Positions 10,604-19,503 of a DNA stretch of 64,000 nucleotides are shown piece after piece. The position numbers and the translations under genes were made by a program. Each line of letters starts with the position of its first letter. Position 1 is the stretch's first letter. Under the pieces are notes generated by a model. The model had not been told where the DNA came from, did not search any database, and saw nothing but the letters and a program-made list of their open reading frames with translations. This DNA is from Ferrimonas aestuarii (GTDB lineage: Bacteria > Pseudomonadota > Gammaproteobacteria > Enterobacterales > Shewanellaceae), in assembly GCF_005116665.1 (NCBI RefSeq), contig NZ_SWCJ01000003.1, forward strand, positions 310,001-374,000, in the 5' to 3' direction.

Positions 10604-11983
10604 ATGAGTTCTGCATTTATCTATCTTGCTTACCTAGTGGCGGCGGTCTGCTTCGTGCTGGGTATCAAAAACATGACCAAGCCACGTACTGCGGTACGAG
10701 GCAACCGGATCTCCTCCATCGGTATGTTGATTGCTGTGGTGGTGACCCTATTTGACCAACAGATCCTCAGCTACGAGTGGATCATCGCTGGTATGGTAAC
10801 CGGTGGCGCCATCGGTGCCCTGTTTGCGACTCGAGTCCAGATGACCTCCATGCCACAGATGGTGGCAGCTCTGAACGGCTTCGGTGGCGGTGCGTCTCTG
10901 TTTGTGGCCTTGGCCAACTTCATGGATCCTGTCTCTGCAACCACCTTGGTGGCTCAGATCTCCGTGGGCATCACCATCCTCATCGGTGCGGTGACCCTCT
11001 CTGGCTCCTTCGTGGCCTTCGGTAAGCTGCAGGAGATCATCTCCGGCAACTCCATCGCCGTACCGGGCAATACCTTCATCAACGGTGCCTTGGTCGTGGT
11101 GGCCTTAGGTCTGGTGGGCTACTTGGTTGTTGCCCCTAGCCCAGAGCTGGTTTACGTGTTGATTGGCGTCGCGCTGATTCTTGGCCTGACGTTGGTTCTG
11201 CCGATTGGTGGTGCCGACATGCCTGTTGTTATCGCCCTGCTGAACTCCTACTCAGGTATTGCGGCGGCCACTGCAGGTTTCATCTCCAACAACACCGTTC
11301 TGATTGTTTCCGGTGCACTGGTTGGTGCCTCCGGTCTGATTCTGACCCAGATCATGTGTAAGGCGATGAACCGCAGCCTGACCAACGTACTGTTCGGTAA
11401 AATGGCGGAAGGTGGCGAAACCATCGATGCCGATGAGGTGTATCAGGGCAAAGTGAAGTCCTCCTCCCCAGAAGAGGTGGCCATGCTGCTGGAAACCGCC
11501 GAGCGCGTGGTGATTGTTCCGGGTTTTGGTTTGGCAATGGCGCAAGCTCAGCACGCGGTGCGTGAACTGGCGGACGTATTGGAAGCTCGAGGTACCGACG
11601 TACAGTACGCCATCCACCCAGTTGCAGGGCGCATGCCTGGCCATATGAACGTACTGCTGGCGGAAGCGGAAGTGCCTTACGAGAAACTGGTAGAGATGGA
11701 CACCATCAACCCTCAGTTTGAGCAAACCGACGTCGCCATCGTCATTGGCGCCAACGACGTAACCAACCCGATGGCTCGTGAAGACAAAGGCAGCCCAATC
11801 TACGGCATGCCGATTCTAAATGTGGACAAGGCTCGCACCGTGGTAGTGGTTAAGCGCTCCCTAAGCCCAGGTTTCGCAGGATTGCCTAACCCACTGTTTG
11901 CCATGGACAACTCACTGATGTTGTTCGGTGACGGTAAGAAGGCCATTGTGGACCTGACTGCCAGCTTGAACGAAGCCGACTAA
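10604..11983 (+). CDS. pntB: NAD(P) transhydrogenase subunit beta
   Basis: A 459-residue protein with about eight N-terminal membrane helices (to about residue 260) and a C-terminal NADP(H)-binding Rossmann domain. Recognisable segments are NGFGGGASLFVA, LPIGGADMPVVIALLNSYSG, VIVPGFGLAMAQAQHAVREL, HPVAGRMPGHMNVLLAEA and VVVKRSLSPGFAGLPNPLF. With PntAA and PntAB it couples hydride transfer between NADH and NADP+ to proton flow across the inner membrane. A terminator follows. Confidence 0.95.
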   Translation: MSSAFIYLAYLVAAVCFVLGIKNMTKPRTAVRGNRISSIGMLIAVVVTLFDQQILSYEWIIAGMVTGGAIGALFATRVQMTSMPQMVAALNGFGGGASLFVALANFMDPVSATTLVAQISVGITILIGAVTLSGSFVAFGKLQEIISGNSIAVPGNTFINGALVVVALGLVGYLVVAPSPELVYVLIGVALILGLTLVLPIGGADMPVVIALLNSYSGIAAATAGFISNNTVLIVSGALVGASGLILTQIMCKAMNRSLTNVLFGKMAEGGETIDADEVYQGKVKSSSPEEVAMLLETAERVVIVPGFGLAMAQAQHAVRELADVLEARGTDVQYAIHPVAGRMPGHMNVLLAEAEVPYEKLVEMDTINPQFEQTDVAIVIGANDVTNPMAREDKGSPIYGMPILNVDKARTVVVVKRSLSPGFAGLPNPLFAMDNSLMLFGDGKKAIVDLTASLNEAD

Positions 11984-12013
11984 GTCAGCCTCCTGATTCA
12001 TACGTAATAAAAC

Positions 12014-12043
12014 AAAAGCGGAGTCCTGGAACTCCGCTTTTTA
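12014..12043 (+). terminator. Rho-independent terminator of pnt operon
   Basis: AAAGCGGAGT and ACTCCGCTTT pair around a CCTGGA loop, followed by a T-rich tail, 30 bases after the pntB stop. Confidence 0.9.
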
Positions 12044-12068
12044 TTGTTCAGCCTGATTGTGGGGGCTT

Positions 12069-12161
12069 GTACCAACCTGATTAAGTAAGTGGTCTGCCTA
12101 GTGCGACGAAGAAATCGGTACAATCAAGCAATAGTAATCAAGTATTTATTTAGGTTGGTAC
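12069..12161. repeat. 93-bp MITE-like element with terminal inverted repeats
   Basis: GTACCAACCT at 12069-12078 is matched in reverse complement by AGGTTGGTAC at 12152-12161, and similarity extends inward (GATTAAGTAA against AAATAAATAC). No coding potential inside. Short palindromic elements of this kind are dispersed in Shewanella-like genomes; I recognise the type but cannot name it. The right end reaches the stop codon of the minus-strand gene at 12161-12487. Confidence 0.65.
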
Positions 12162-12487
12162 TAGGCGAGAGTTTCGATTTCTCGCTTTACCTGATTGGCA
12201 GGGTCGGTAACGATACGCTCTAGCACTTCGATGCGGCGACGGTCTTCCTGCAATTGCTGCGTTAACTCAGCCACCTGCTTTTCCAGCTCTGCGATACTAC
12301 GCCCTTGCTGCTGAGTTTCTTCCCCGCCCATCTCTTGATTGGCTTTCTCCATCAAGGTTTTAAGGCTATTGAAATTGTCATCGTACAGGCGCTTTATTTT
12401 GGCTTTGTTGGCGTTTGAAACCACTAGGGAGATCACACCGTAAACCACCAGTAAGCCTAATACTCCCCAAATTACTCCTTGCTCCAT
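12161..12487 (-). CDS. PspB-like membrane protein with coiled coil
   Basis: A 108-residue protein with one N-terminal membrane helix (about residues 5-23), a basic stretch, and a coiled coil ending ERIVTDPANQVKREIETLA. The arrangement and the V-L-E-R-I-V-T-D box resemble phage shock protein B (helix plus leucine-rich tail with L-E-x-I-L-D), but the protein is longer. It is preceded by AAGGAG eight bases before the ATG and lies 11 bases after a paralogous gene. Role in envelope stress is an inference; no pspA or pspF is in view. The TAG stop coincides with the end of an inverted-repeat element. Confidence 0.6.
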   Translation of the reverse strand: MEQGVIWGVLGLLVVYGVISLVVSNANKAKIKRLYDDNFNSLKTLMEKANQEMGGEETQQQGRSIAELEKQVAELTQQLQEDRRRIEVLERIVTDPANQVKREIETLA

Positions 12488-12498
12488 CTTGGTTCTCC

Positions 12499-12741
12499 TT
12501 ATCCTAATCTCGAGATCTCTTGCTGGGTTTCAAAGCCAGAGTCGGTAACGATGCGTTCGAGCACAGCAACTCGCTCCTCCAATCGTTGGCAATGCGCCTG
12601 AGTTTGAGACAGTTCCCCTTCAAGTCGACTAATTTCGCTTTGATGAACCTTGCTCTTATTGCGCATGATCATCTTTACGATGCTGGTTAAACACCCCATG
12701 ACAATGGCAACGATGGCGATGATGCCGCCCATGCTCCACAT
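12499..12741 (-). CDS. PspB-like membrane protein with coiled coil (paralogue)
   Basis: An 80-residue protein beginning MWSMGGIIAIVAIVMGC, with one membrane helix (residues 4-23) and a heptad-rich tail ending AVLERIVTDSGFETQQEISRLG. The VLERIVTD box and the overall layout match the next gene downstream, so the two are likely a tandem duplication sharing one transcript. The ATG at 12741 has AAGGAG six bases upstream; an in-frame ATG at 12777 has no site and is less likely. Function unknown; PspB-like by architecture. Confidence 0.6.
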   Translation of the reverse strand: MWSMGGIIAIVAIVMGCLTSIVKMIMRNKSKVHQSEISRLEGELSQTQAHCQRLEERVAVLERIVTDSGFETQQEISRLG

Positions 12742-12957
12742 AACCTTCTCCTTTTTATCCCCGTTTGTATGTCCCATTAGGGAACTGCGTAGTTCATAGC
12801 AGCTTGGTGAGTGTCAAAGTCAGTCAATGCCGTCCATGATTATAGTCCAAAAACTCACTACCCCGTCTGAACAGCAAAACCCATACCAATGACATAAGCA
12901 ATTGAATTAAAACAATTTAAAAATCAAACGATGCTCACCAGCTTGGCATTCCAACCA

Positions 12958-13749
12958 CTAGTTAGTCAATTCCGCCACTTTTAATTGCTGCGATAACAAG
13001 GACGCAGTGGCCGCAAACATCGCTTGCCAATGGCGGCGGGTTTCACGGGAGATGCTGCTGTGCTGTCCATAACTGCCCCCTTGGAACTGACGCTGAGCCA
13101 GCAGTCGAAAGTCCGCCAGTAAAGTCGTGTCTATCTGAGTCTCCAACAAGAAGTCGTTAAAGGGCTGTGTGGCAGATGCGCGTAGGCGTTCAGGTTGGCT
13201 GAGCCAAAAGTGCAGTCCAGGTACGCTCCAGTGCTGCCAATCTGGGGCCAACTGCATCACGTTCAAGTTTCGCAATTGATACAAACGCCAGGCCGGCTCT
13301 AAGCCCTGCTGCTCTCGGGCGATTCGCCACAACAGGTACAGATCGGCGATAAGTTCCTGCTCCCATCCTGCGACCCAATGCTTGGCCTCAAGGTGCGCTG
13401 GTGTGTCGAGTCGAAGCAGGTGCCCTTGCTCGTGAATCAGCGCACTTTCAACACTGTGCTGACTTGGCAGCTCCACCACTTTATGCTGCCAGATGACACT
13501 GTGATGCTGCTCAATGCGCTGGCGATCCGTCAACACCATGCCGGAGTCAGCAAATAGCAAGGCGACTGCCCCTTGCCCTTGCACTTGCTTAGCCAAGGTG
13601 TCTGGGAGTTGAAGCTTAGGCACCGCGAAAGCCGCGGCCAACTGCTGCTGCGTCTTCGCTGGCAGCTCGGATACGCAGCGCTCCAGGCCATCGATATCGC
13701 ACCAAGGTGCCGTTAACGACAGGGCGGCAAGTAGGGGTAACAGCATCAT
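12958..13749 (-). CDS. Secreted or lipid-free periplasmic protein with HExxH motif, putative metallopeptidase
   Basis: A 263-residue protein starting with a short hydrophobic leader (MMLLPLLAALSLTAP), suggesting export. The sequence LIHEQGHLLR places a zinc-binding H106-E107-x-x-H110 motif, and QELIAD 25 residues later offers E132 or D136 as a possible third ligand, as in gluzincin-type peptidases. I do not recognise a named family. It stands alone between the PspB-like pair and lpxL (divergent). Two Cys residues (17 and 25) near the mature N-terminus could form a disulfide. Confidence 0.55.
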   Translation of the reverse strand: MMLLPLLAALSLTAPWCDIDGLERCVSELPAKTQQQLAAAFAVPKLQLPDTLAKQVQGQGAVALLFADSGMVLTDRQRIEQHHSVIWQHKVVELPSQHSVESALIHEQGHLLRLDTPAHLEAKHWVAGWEQELIADLYLLWRIAREQQGLEPAWRLYQLRNLNVMQLAPDWQHWSVPGLHFWLSQPERLRASATQPFNDFLLETQIDTTLLADFRLLAQRQFQGGSYGQHSSISRETRRHWQAMFAATASLLSQQLKVAELTN

Positions 13750-13857
13750 TTTTCATGGTTATTGGTCGAATTTCAGAGTGTATCTTTTATGGCCGTGATT
13801 AACTAATCTTGGGTTTTCCGGTACACTTTCGGGCTTGGTTTTACAGGCAGCACCTTG

Positions 13858-14784
13858 ATGATCACCTCAGCAAAATTCGATAACGCCTTTCTTCATCCTA
13901 GATTCTGGCCCATGTGGCTGGGTATCGTAGTGGTTCGTACTCTGGCTCTGTTACCGCTGTCAGCCCAGTGGCGCTTTGGTAGTGGCCTAGGACAACTGCT
14001 GAAGCGTTTTCTTAAAAAGCGAGCCCATGTGGCCCGCACCAACCTCAAATTGTGCTTCCCAGATAAGAGTGACGCAGAGATTGAAAAACTGCTGTCAGAT
14101 AACTTTTCTGAAACCGGCATGGCACTGATGGATTGCGTTAACGCCTGGTGGTGGAGTGACAGCCGCATTCAACGGCAGATGACCATCAAGGGTCTGGAGC
14201 ACATTGAACAAGCCAAGGCCGATGGCCAAGGGGTGATTCTATTTGCCGCCCACTGCCTGATGCTGGAAACCGGCGCTCGCGTCTTTGGCCAAGCCTGCCC
14301 CGGCGTGGGTGTGTATCGCCCACACAACAACAAATTTATGGAATACCTGCAGGTGAAAGGTCGCCTGCGCTCTAACAAAGGTCTTATCCCAAAACGTGAA
14401 GTGCGGCAGATGGTTAAGGCTCTGCGGGATGGGGAAGTACTGTGGTACACCGCCGATCAGGATGCCGGCCGCCGTGGCGCCGTATTCGCGCCGTTTTTCG
14501 CCGTTGACCAAGCAGTGACCGTTACCGGAGCCACCACGCTGGCCAAACTGGGGAAAGCCAAAGTGATGCCGTTCTTTGTGGAGCGAAACGCCGATCATTC
14601 AGGCTATACCATCGAGATCGGCGCGCCACTGGAAAACTTCCCTGGCGAATCCCCAGAAGCGGACGCCGTAGCAGGGAATAAAGTGGTAGAGCAGCTTATC
14701 TTGCGCCGCCCAGAGCAGTACATGTGGCTGCACCGCCGCTTTAAGACTCGGCCAAATAAGGACGACCCAAGTCTGTATAAATAA
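13858..14784 (+). CDS. lpxL: Lipid A biosynthesis lauroyl acyltransferase (LpxL/LpxP family)
   Basis: A 308-residue inner-membrane acyltransferase that adds the secondary acyl chain to Kdo2-lipid IVA. It begins F-x-x-A-F-L-H-P-R-F-W-P-x-W-L-G as E. coli LpxL does, has the catalytic H-x4-E as H132-CLML-E137, VYRPHNNKFMEYLQ, LRSNKGLIPKREVRQM, WYTADQDAGRRGAVFAPFF and ends with PEQYMWLHRRFKTRP. I favour ATG 13858; a TTG three bases earlier is in frame. Acyl-chain choice (12:0 or other) cannot be judged. A terminator follows immediately. Confidence 0.9.
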   Translation: MITSAKFDNAFLHPRFWPMWLGIVVVRTLALLPLSAQWRFGSGLGQLLKRFLKKRAHVARTNLKLCFPDKSDAEIEKLLSDNFSETGMALMDCVNAWWWSDSRIQRQMTIKGLEHIEQAKADGQGVILFAAHCLMLETGARVFGQACPGVGVYRPHNNKFMEYLQVKGRLRSNKGLIPKREVRQMVKALRDGEVLWYTADQDAGRRGAVFAPFFAVDQAVTVTGATTLAKLGKAKVMPFFVERNADHSGYTIEIGAPLENFPGESPEADAVAGNKVVEQLILRRPEQYMWLHRRFKTRPNKDDPSLYK

Positions 14785-14795
14785 TCCAACAGAAA

Positions 14796-14825
14796 CAAAA
14801 AATCCGGCTCGATGGCCGGATTTTT
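14796..14825 (+). terminator. Rho-independent terminator of lpxL
   Basis: AAATCCGGC and GCCGGATTT flank a short loop, with A and T runs outside, beginning 12 bases after the lpxL stop. Confidence 0.9.
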
Positions 14826-14831
14826 ATGTTA

Positions 14832-15093
14832 TACCAATTACACTAATGGTCTGATCATTCAGCTGAAGTTAATCGGTTCTCAGGCAAGGCAGTAAAGCGA
14901 AGCTCTAGTGGCTCTAAAGTGAGATTTACTAACGCAGTATGAGGGCCGATTAAATCAGCCCTTCGGGAAGCCCTCACAAGCCCTGTCTCTACGTTAGCGT
15001 TGTTTGAAAGGTGCCTACATTCCTTCACAACCCTGCCTTGATTCAGAGCTTGTGAGGGCTTCTGAACTGCACAGAGCATTAATGTAATTGGTA
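14832..15093. repeat. 262-bp MITE-like element with terminal inverted repeats
   Basis: TACCAATTACACTAATG at the left end is matched in reverse complement by CATTAATGTAATTGGTA at the right end (16 of 17). Both ends are flanked by TTA, a candidate 3-bp target duplication. The inside contains further partial palindromes (AAGCCCTCACAAG twice in opposite orientation) and no gene. Elements of this form are common dispersed repeats in Shewanella and relatives. It fills the gap between the lpxL terminator and the stop codon of the hotdog protein gene. Confidence 0.75.
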
Positions 15094-15097
15094 TTAA

Positions 15098-15565
15098 TTA
15101 CTTGGCAGGCTTTTCCGACACCCACAGCTTAATCACCCCTTTGACGACAACCACGTCGTTGTCGTCATAGGCAGTTACCGCGACATCTAGATCCCCAGGC
15201 TTCCAATCCTCAGGCTTGGTTTCCGCCACGCAGCGGATGTCACTGCCCGCCTTGGCGGTGTAATCCAAACTCATCCCTTTTGGAATCCAGCGCAGATGTT
15301 TTGGAATGGACACTTCCGCTACCATCCCCATGGCGATCTCCAAGCCATTGCAGATGGCGATGACGTGCATGGTGCCGATGTGATTCTCCACCTTGCGCTT
15401 CTTGGTGATCTTGATGCTGGCATGATGGGGCCGCAGATCCACCAGTTTGGCGGGAATAGTCTTAAAGTAAGGCGCCTTATTGGCGATGATCTTCACCATT
15501 AGCCAATCCGACATCGGCAGTTTTTTTACTTTGTTGTGAATCTTGAGCAGGTAATTATCAGACAT
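15098..15565 (-). CDS. Hotdog-fold protein, DUF4442 (thioesterase-like)
   Basis: A 155-residue soluble protein. Features of DUF4442/hotdog proteins are the central NHIGTMHVIAICNGLEIAMGM helix-containing stretch and the following beta strands, ending in VVVKGVIKLWVSEKP. Acyl-CoA thioesterase activity is plausible from the fold but no substrate can be named. It is downstream of glnE on the same strand with a 46-base gap. The MITE-like element ends four bases beyond its stop. Confidence 0.75.
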   Translation of the reverse strand: MSDNYLLKIHNKVKKLPMSDWLMVKIIANKAPYFKTIPAKLVDLRPHHASIKITKKRKVENHIGTMHVIAICNGLEIAMGMVAEVSIPKHLRWIPKGMSLDYTAKAGSDIRCVAETKPEDWKPGDLDVAVTAYDDNDVVVVKGVIKLWVSEKPAK

Positions 15566-15611
15566 AATGCATCCCTGTTAGTTTTTATACTGGTCTGACG
15601 AGTTAGCTCGA

Positions 15612-18455
15612 TTATTCTCCTTTCCTGTGATCTTTGTCAAAAATTTGCTGCCACAACAGAGCGATGGACTCGCATGCTGGCGGCCTGTATTGGGCTTCAA
15701 TCACAGTGGAACGGTCTGCCAAAACCAATCGATGACTGTTGTCTCGAATGTCGATGTAGGTGCTCACCAGCAGATCCGCCTGTTCTGCGGTCAGCAAACC
15801 AACTGCCAATAATTGCTCAATGATTCGAACGTTATCGGACCATTTCAGCAGCGCCGCATGTTGATGGCCATGAGCTAACACCAAGTACTGAGTAATAAAC
15901 TCAATGTCGGTCATGCCACCATGGCCCTGCTTAAGATCAAACTGGGTGTCGCTGCTCTTATCTAGGTGATCGCGCATCTTCTGACGCATGTCGCTCACCT
16001 CTTGCTTAAGCGTGTCGGCCTGCCGCGGCTTTGCCAGCACCTCCCGTCGAATGCGGTTAAAGCGTTTCACCATCTCCGGCTCGCCATAAACCATCCGCGC
16101 TCTTGAGAGCGCCTGATGCTCCCAGGTCCAGGCCTCCCCTTGTTGGTACTCTTGGTAGCGGTCGATATGACTCACCAGCAGGCCTGAGGAGCCCGAAGGT
16201 CGCAGGCGCATGTCCACCTCATACAAGATTCCCGACAGGGTTCGAGTGGAGAACAGGTGCAACACTCGCTGGGCCAGCTTCAAATAAAAGTGACTGTTAT
16301 CAATCGATTTATCACCATCGGTGACGCCAGAGTCGGCGCGGTGAAGGAACACTAAGTCCAGATCGCTGCCATAGCCCAACTCTAAGCCGCCAAGCTTGCC
16401 GTAGGCCACCACCGCAAACCCCATGTTTTCTGTCATGCCCGAGGGGCGGCCATGACGCAGAGTCAGTTGCTGCCACGCCAATGCCACCACCTGCTCGATG
16501 ATCGCTTCCGCCAACCAACTGAGGTGATCGCTGACCTTCATCACCGGCAATACCCCAGTGACATCCGCCGCAGCGATGTGCAACTGGCTGATCTGCTTAA
16601 ACTGACGCAGAGCCTCCATCTGCTGCTCCAGATCCTCCTCTGGAATACGCATCAGGAACTCCCGCAGGCCAGCGGCGTAACCATCCTCTGGCAACACTTG
16701 ATACAGCTGCATGGGGTCGATGAGCTCATCCAACAAGATCGGGTACTGGGCCAACTGTTGGGCAATCCAAGGACTGGCCGCACACAGGCGCACCAACTGT
16801 TGCCGCGCCGCGGGGTTCTCTTGCAGCAGCTCAAGGTAAGTGGTGCGAGTCAAAATGGTGGCCACCACAGACGCCACACGCTCGAACACCAGTTTGGCAT
16901 TTCTTTGCCCCGCTAACTCTTGCAGCAGCCGAGGCATCAGCTTATCCAAGGTATCCCGACCTCGAGGGCCAATGCTGCGGCGGCCAAACTCGTTTTTGAG
17001 GTGGGAGATGGGCTCCGCCAACTCGGTTGATAACCCTTGAGCCTTAAGGATGCTCTCCATCTCCGGCATCGGGTGCTGCCACAAGGCTGGCAACTCGCCT
17101 AAATCTTGGTCTTCCTCCTCCGCCGTGCCAATGGTGTTCTTAAACACCTCATGGATGCCGTCCATGTAACTGGTCAGGGTCTTGCTCAGCTCGTCAAAAT
17201 GGCTAAAGCCCATCATCAGTGCCAGTCGAGCTTGATCCTCAGAGCCATCCGGCAGCGTTTGCGTCTGTTGATCGTTTAAGGCCTGCAGCAGATTTTCCAG
17301 CCGGCGCAGGAAGCGGTATCCCTCTAACAGTGAGTGATGCTCTCGGCCAGTAAAATGGTTGCTGCGCTTAAGCTCCGCCAGCACTGGCATCAACGATTGA
17401 CGGCGAATTGCAGGATGGCGACCACCGCGAATCAGCTGATGGGTTTGCACCACAAACTCCACCTCGCGAATGCCACCTCGGCCCAATTTGATGTTGTTGG
17501 ATAGCGCCCGGCGACGCAGCTGAGATTCAATCAGCCCTTTCATCCGTCGCAGCGCATCGATGGCTGAAAAATCCAGATAACGACGGTAGATGAAAGGACG
17601 CAACAATTGATAGAGGGCATCATCATAATCGCTGCGGCCCATCAGCCGCGCTTTGACCATGGCATAGCGCTCCCACTCGCGCCCCTGCTCCTGATAATAG
17701 TCCTCCATGGAATCGAAACTCACCGCCAAAGGCCCCGCCTCACCAAAGGGGCGCAGGCGCATGTCCACCCGATAGCAAAAGCCGTTGGCGTCCACGTCAG
17801 CCAGCAGACCAATCAGCTTCTGCCCTAGGCGGATGAAGTACTGCTGGTTATCAAGCTGTCTGTCGCCGTCGGTGTACCCATGCTCAGGATAGGTAAAGAT
17901 AAGGTCGATATCAGAGGAGAAGTTAAGCTCGCCGCCCCCAAGCTTACCCATGCCCAAAATCAATAGCGGTTGTTCGACGCCCTCTTTATTTCTAGGCAGA
18001 CCATATTTGGGGGCTAAGAAATCTCGCAGCCACTGGCGGCATGCCACGATCATCGCTTCTGCCAAATTCGACAGGTGTGCCAAGCTCTCCTCGAGAGGCG
18101 CTTTGCCGAGAATGTCTCTGGCGGCGATCACCCACATCTGTTGATGGCGAAACTGGCGCAGCACTCGCTTAGCATCCAATTCGGTATCGCACTCACTAAG
18201 AAGCTGTTGCAGCGTCTGTTGATAAGCGGGATGGCGAAGGTGTTGCTCCAGTTGTTCCAGCACCTGTGCTAGCCAGTTTGCATCCCACTTGAGCCGATGG
18301 CCAATAAAATCGGAACACCCCAAAAGCAGTAACAACTGTTGCTGCTGGGTATCGGTAAGGGGATAGGGTTCAGAATCCATCCTTTGCTGCAATAACTCGG
18401 TTGCTCGCAAGCCCAAGCTGGCCGGAAGGTTGTCGAACGCGAACGGCAGGCTCAT
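15612..18455 (-). CDS. glnE: Bifunctional glutamine synthetase adenylyltransferase/adenylyl-removing enzyme
   Basis: A full-length 947-residue GlnE. It has two nucleotidyltransferase domains: the N-terminal adenylyl-removing domain with GMGKLGGGELNFSSDIDLI (residues 168-186) and the C-terminal adenylylating domain with YGKLGGLELGYGSDLDLVF (about residues 685-705). Each is followed by a helical bundle; GRGGIREVEFVVQ and GHGGMTDIEFITQ are the paired downstream motifs. It adjusts glutamine synthetase activity in response to PII. Its neighbourhood (ygiF, ygiM close by, divergent) matches the E. coli region. Confidence 0.97.
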   Translation of the reverse strand: MSLPFAFDNLPASLGLRATELLQQRMDSEPYPLTDTQQQQLLLLLGCSDFIGHRLKWDANWLAQVLEQLEQHLRHPAYQQTLQQLLSECDTELDAKRVLRQFRHQQMWVIAARDILGKAPLEESLAHLSNLAEAMIVACRQWLRDFLAPKYGLPRNKEGVEQPLLILGMGKLGGGELNFSSDIDLIFTYPEHGYTDGDRQLDNQQYFIRLGQKLIGLLADVDANGFCYRVDMRLRPFGEAGPLAVSFDSMEDYYQEQGREWERYAMVKARLMGRSDYDDALYQLLRPFIYRRYLDFSAIDALRRMKGLIESQLRRRALSNNIKLGRGGIREVEFVVQTHQLIRGGRHPAIRRQSLMPVLAELKRSNHFTGREHHSLLEGYRFLRRLENLLQALNDQQTQTLPDGSEDQARLALMMGFSHFDELSKTLTSYMDGIHEVFKNTIGTAEEEDQDLGELPALWQHPMPEMESILKAQGLSTELAEPISHLKNEFGRRSIGPRGRDTLDKLMPRLLQELAGQRNAKLVFERVASVVATILTRTTYLELLQENPAARQQLVRLCAASPWIAQQLAQYPILLDELIDPMQLYQVLPEDGYAAGLREFLMRIPEEDLEQQMEALRQFKQISQLHIAAADVTGVLPVMKVSDHLSWLAEAIIEQVVALAWQQLTLRHGRPSGMTENMGFAVVAYGKLGGLELGYGSDLDLVFLHRADSGVTDGDKSIDNSHFYLKLAQRVLHLFSTRTLSGILYEVDMRLRPSGSSGLLVSHIDRYQEYQQGEAWTWEHQALSRARMVYGEPEMVKRFNRIRREVLAKPRQADTLKQEVSDMRQKMRDHLDKSSDTQFDLKQGHGGMTDIEFITQYLVLAHGHQHAALLKWSDNVRIIEQLLAVGLLTAEQADLLVSTYIDIRDNSHRLVLADRSTVIEAQYRPPACESIALLWQQIFDKDHRKGE

Positions 18456-18593
18456 AATAACTTCCTGTGAAATCGAATTTTTCTTCGAACACTTTATACC
18501 AAGCAGACAAAATAGTTGATGATTATTCCCTCGTTAAAACCGGCGGATAATCGACGTGAATGGTGTAATAGAACCTAAAAAGGACTGCAGACC

Positions 18594-19490
18594 ATGACCC
18601 TGACTCAATGGTGGCAAACCGATGGCATTTTGCTGTTGCTGCAGATCGGCATCAGTCTGCTGCTGTTTCCGCTGCTGAGATTCAGCCAAGGTTGGTGGGA
18701 CGGCGTAAGCAGTCACGAGGAGTTGGCCGAGCGCGACAACCTCGCCTTTGGCATCAGCACCGCCGCCGCTTTCATCGCCATGGCGATCATGCTAAGCGGC
18801 GTTTTGAACAACCCAATGCCCATCGGTTACCTAGACATGAGCCTCACCCTCGTGGCGTTTGGCGTGCTCGGAATTTTGCTGATGCGCTTATCCTCATTTT
18901 GCATCGATCGGTTTGCACTGCCACGCATCGACAAGCGCGAGCTCATCTTAAAAGGCAATGTGGCCATGGCCAGTCTTGATGCCACGGCGCTCATCAGTGC
19001 CGCCCTAGTTATCCGCAGCTTGTTCGATTTTGTTGGCGTGCGCCCCTCCATTGCAGCCATCATCAGCGCCCTACTTATCTATTTCACCAGCCTACTGCTA
19101 CTAACCCTCATCAGTCTTCTGTTGCAATATCGCCACAATCGGCGCCACTTTGGCCCTTTCCAACAGGCGATTCAGCAAGATCATCGCTCGGTGGCCATTG
19201 CGCATTGTGGTCCGCTACTGGCTTGCGCCATGGTGTTAGCAAGCGCCACCTTACAACTGGATTTAGGCAGCCAAAGGCCGTTACAAGACCTGTGGCACTG
19301 GCTGATGGTCAGTGGCGTCAGCTTATCCATTTTGCTGTTATGGCGGCGTCTACTCACCACCTGGGTGATGATGAAGATCAACCCGGGTAAAGAGATCGCC
19401 CTGCAGGATAACGGCGGCATCGCGGCCCTTGCTTCCGCCCAATGGTTAGCGGTAGCTTGGCTACTCAATGTGATTTTAAGTTCGTTATGA
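18594..19490 (+). CDS. DUF350-type integral membrane protein
   Basis: A 298-residue protein with about eight hydrophobic helices. The segment ERDNLAFGISTAAAFIAMAI and a second, similar stretch (ILKGNVAMASLDATALISAA) look like the two repeats of DUF350/UPF0719 proteins, each a pair or trio of helices. Function is unknown. It is followed 13 bases later by a potassium channel gene on the same strand, with the sequence ATGACAAAAG duplicated across the junction, so the two are likely co-transcribed and may act together in ion homeostasis (inference). Confidence 0.65.
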   Translation: MTLTQWWQTDGILLLLQIGISLLLFPLLRFSQGWWDGVSSHEELAERDNLAFGISTAAAFIAMAIMLSGVLNNPMPIGYLDMSLTLVAFGVLGILLMRLSSFCIDRFALPRIDKRELILKGNVAMASLDATALISAALVIRSLFDFVGVRPSIAAIISALLIYFTSLLLLTLISLLLQYRHNRRHFGPFQQAIQQDHRSVAIAHCGPLLACAMVLASATLQLDLGSQRPLQDLWHWLMVSGVSLSILLLWRRLLTTWVMMKINPGKEIALQDNGGIAALASAQWLAVAWLLNVILSSL

Positions 19491-19503
19491 CAAAAGGTTC
19501 GAT

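Noticed and set aside
14855..15079. 74-codon minus-strand open frame
   Set aside because: It lies wholly inside the 262-bp inverted-repeat element and has no ribosome site or protein-like features.
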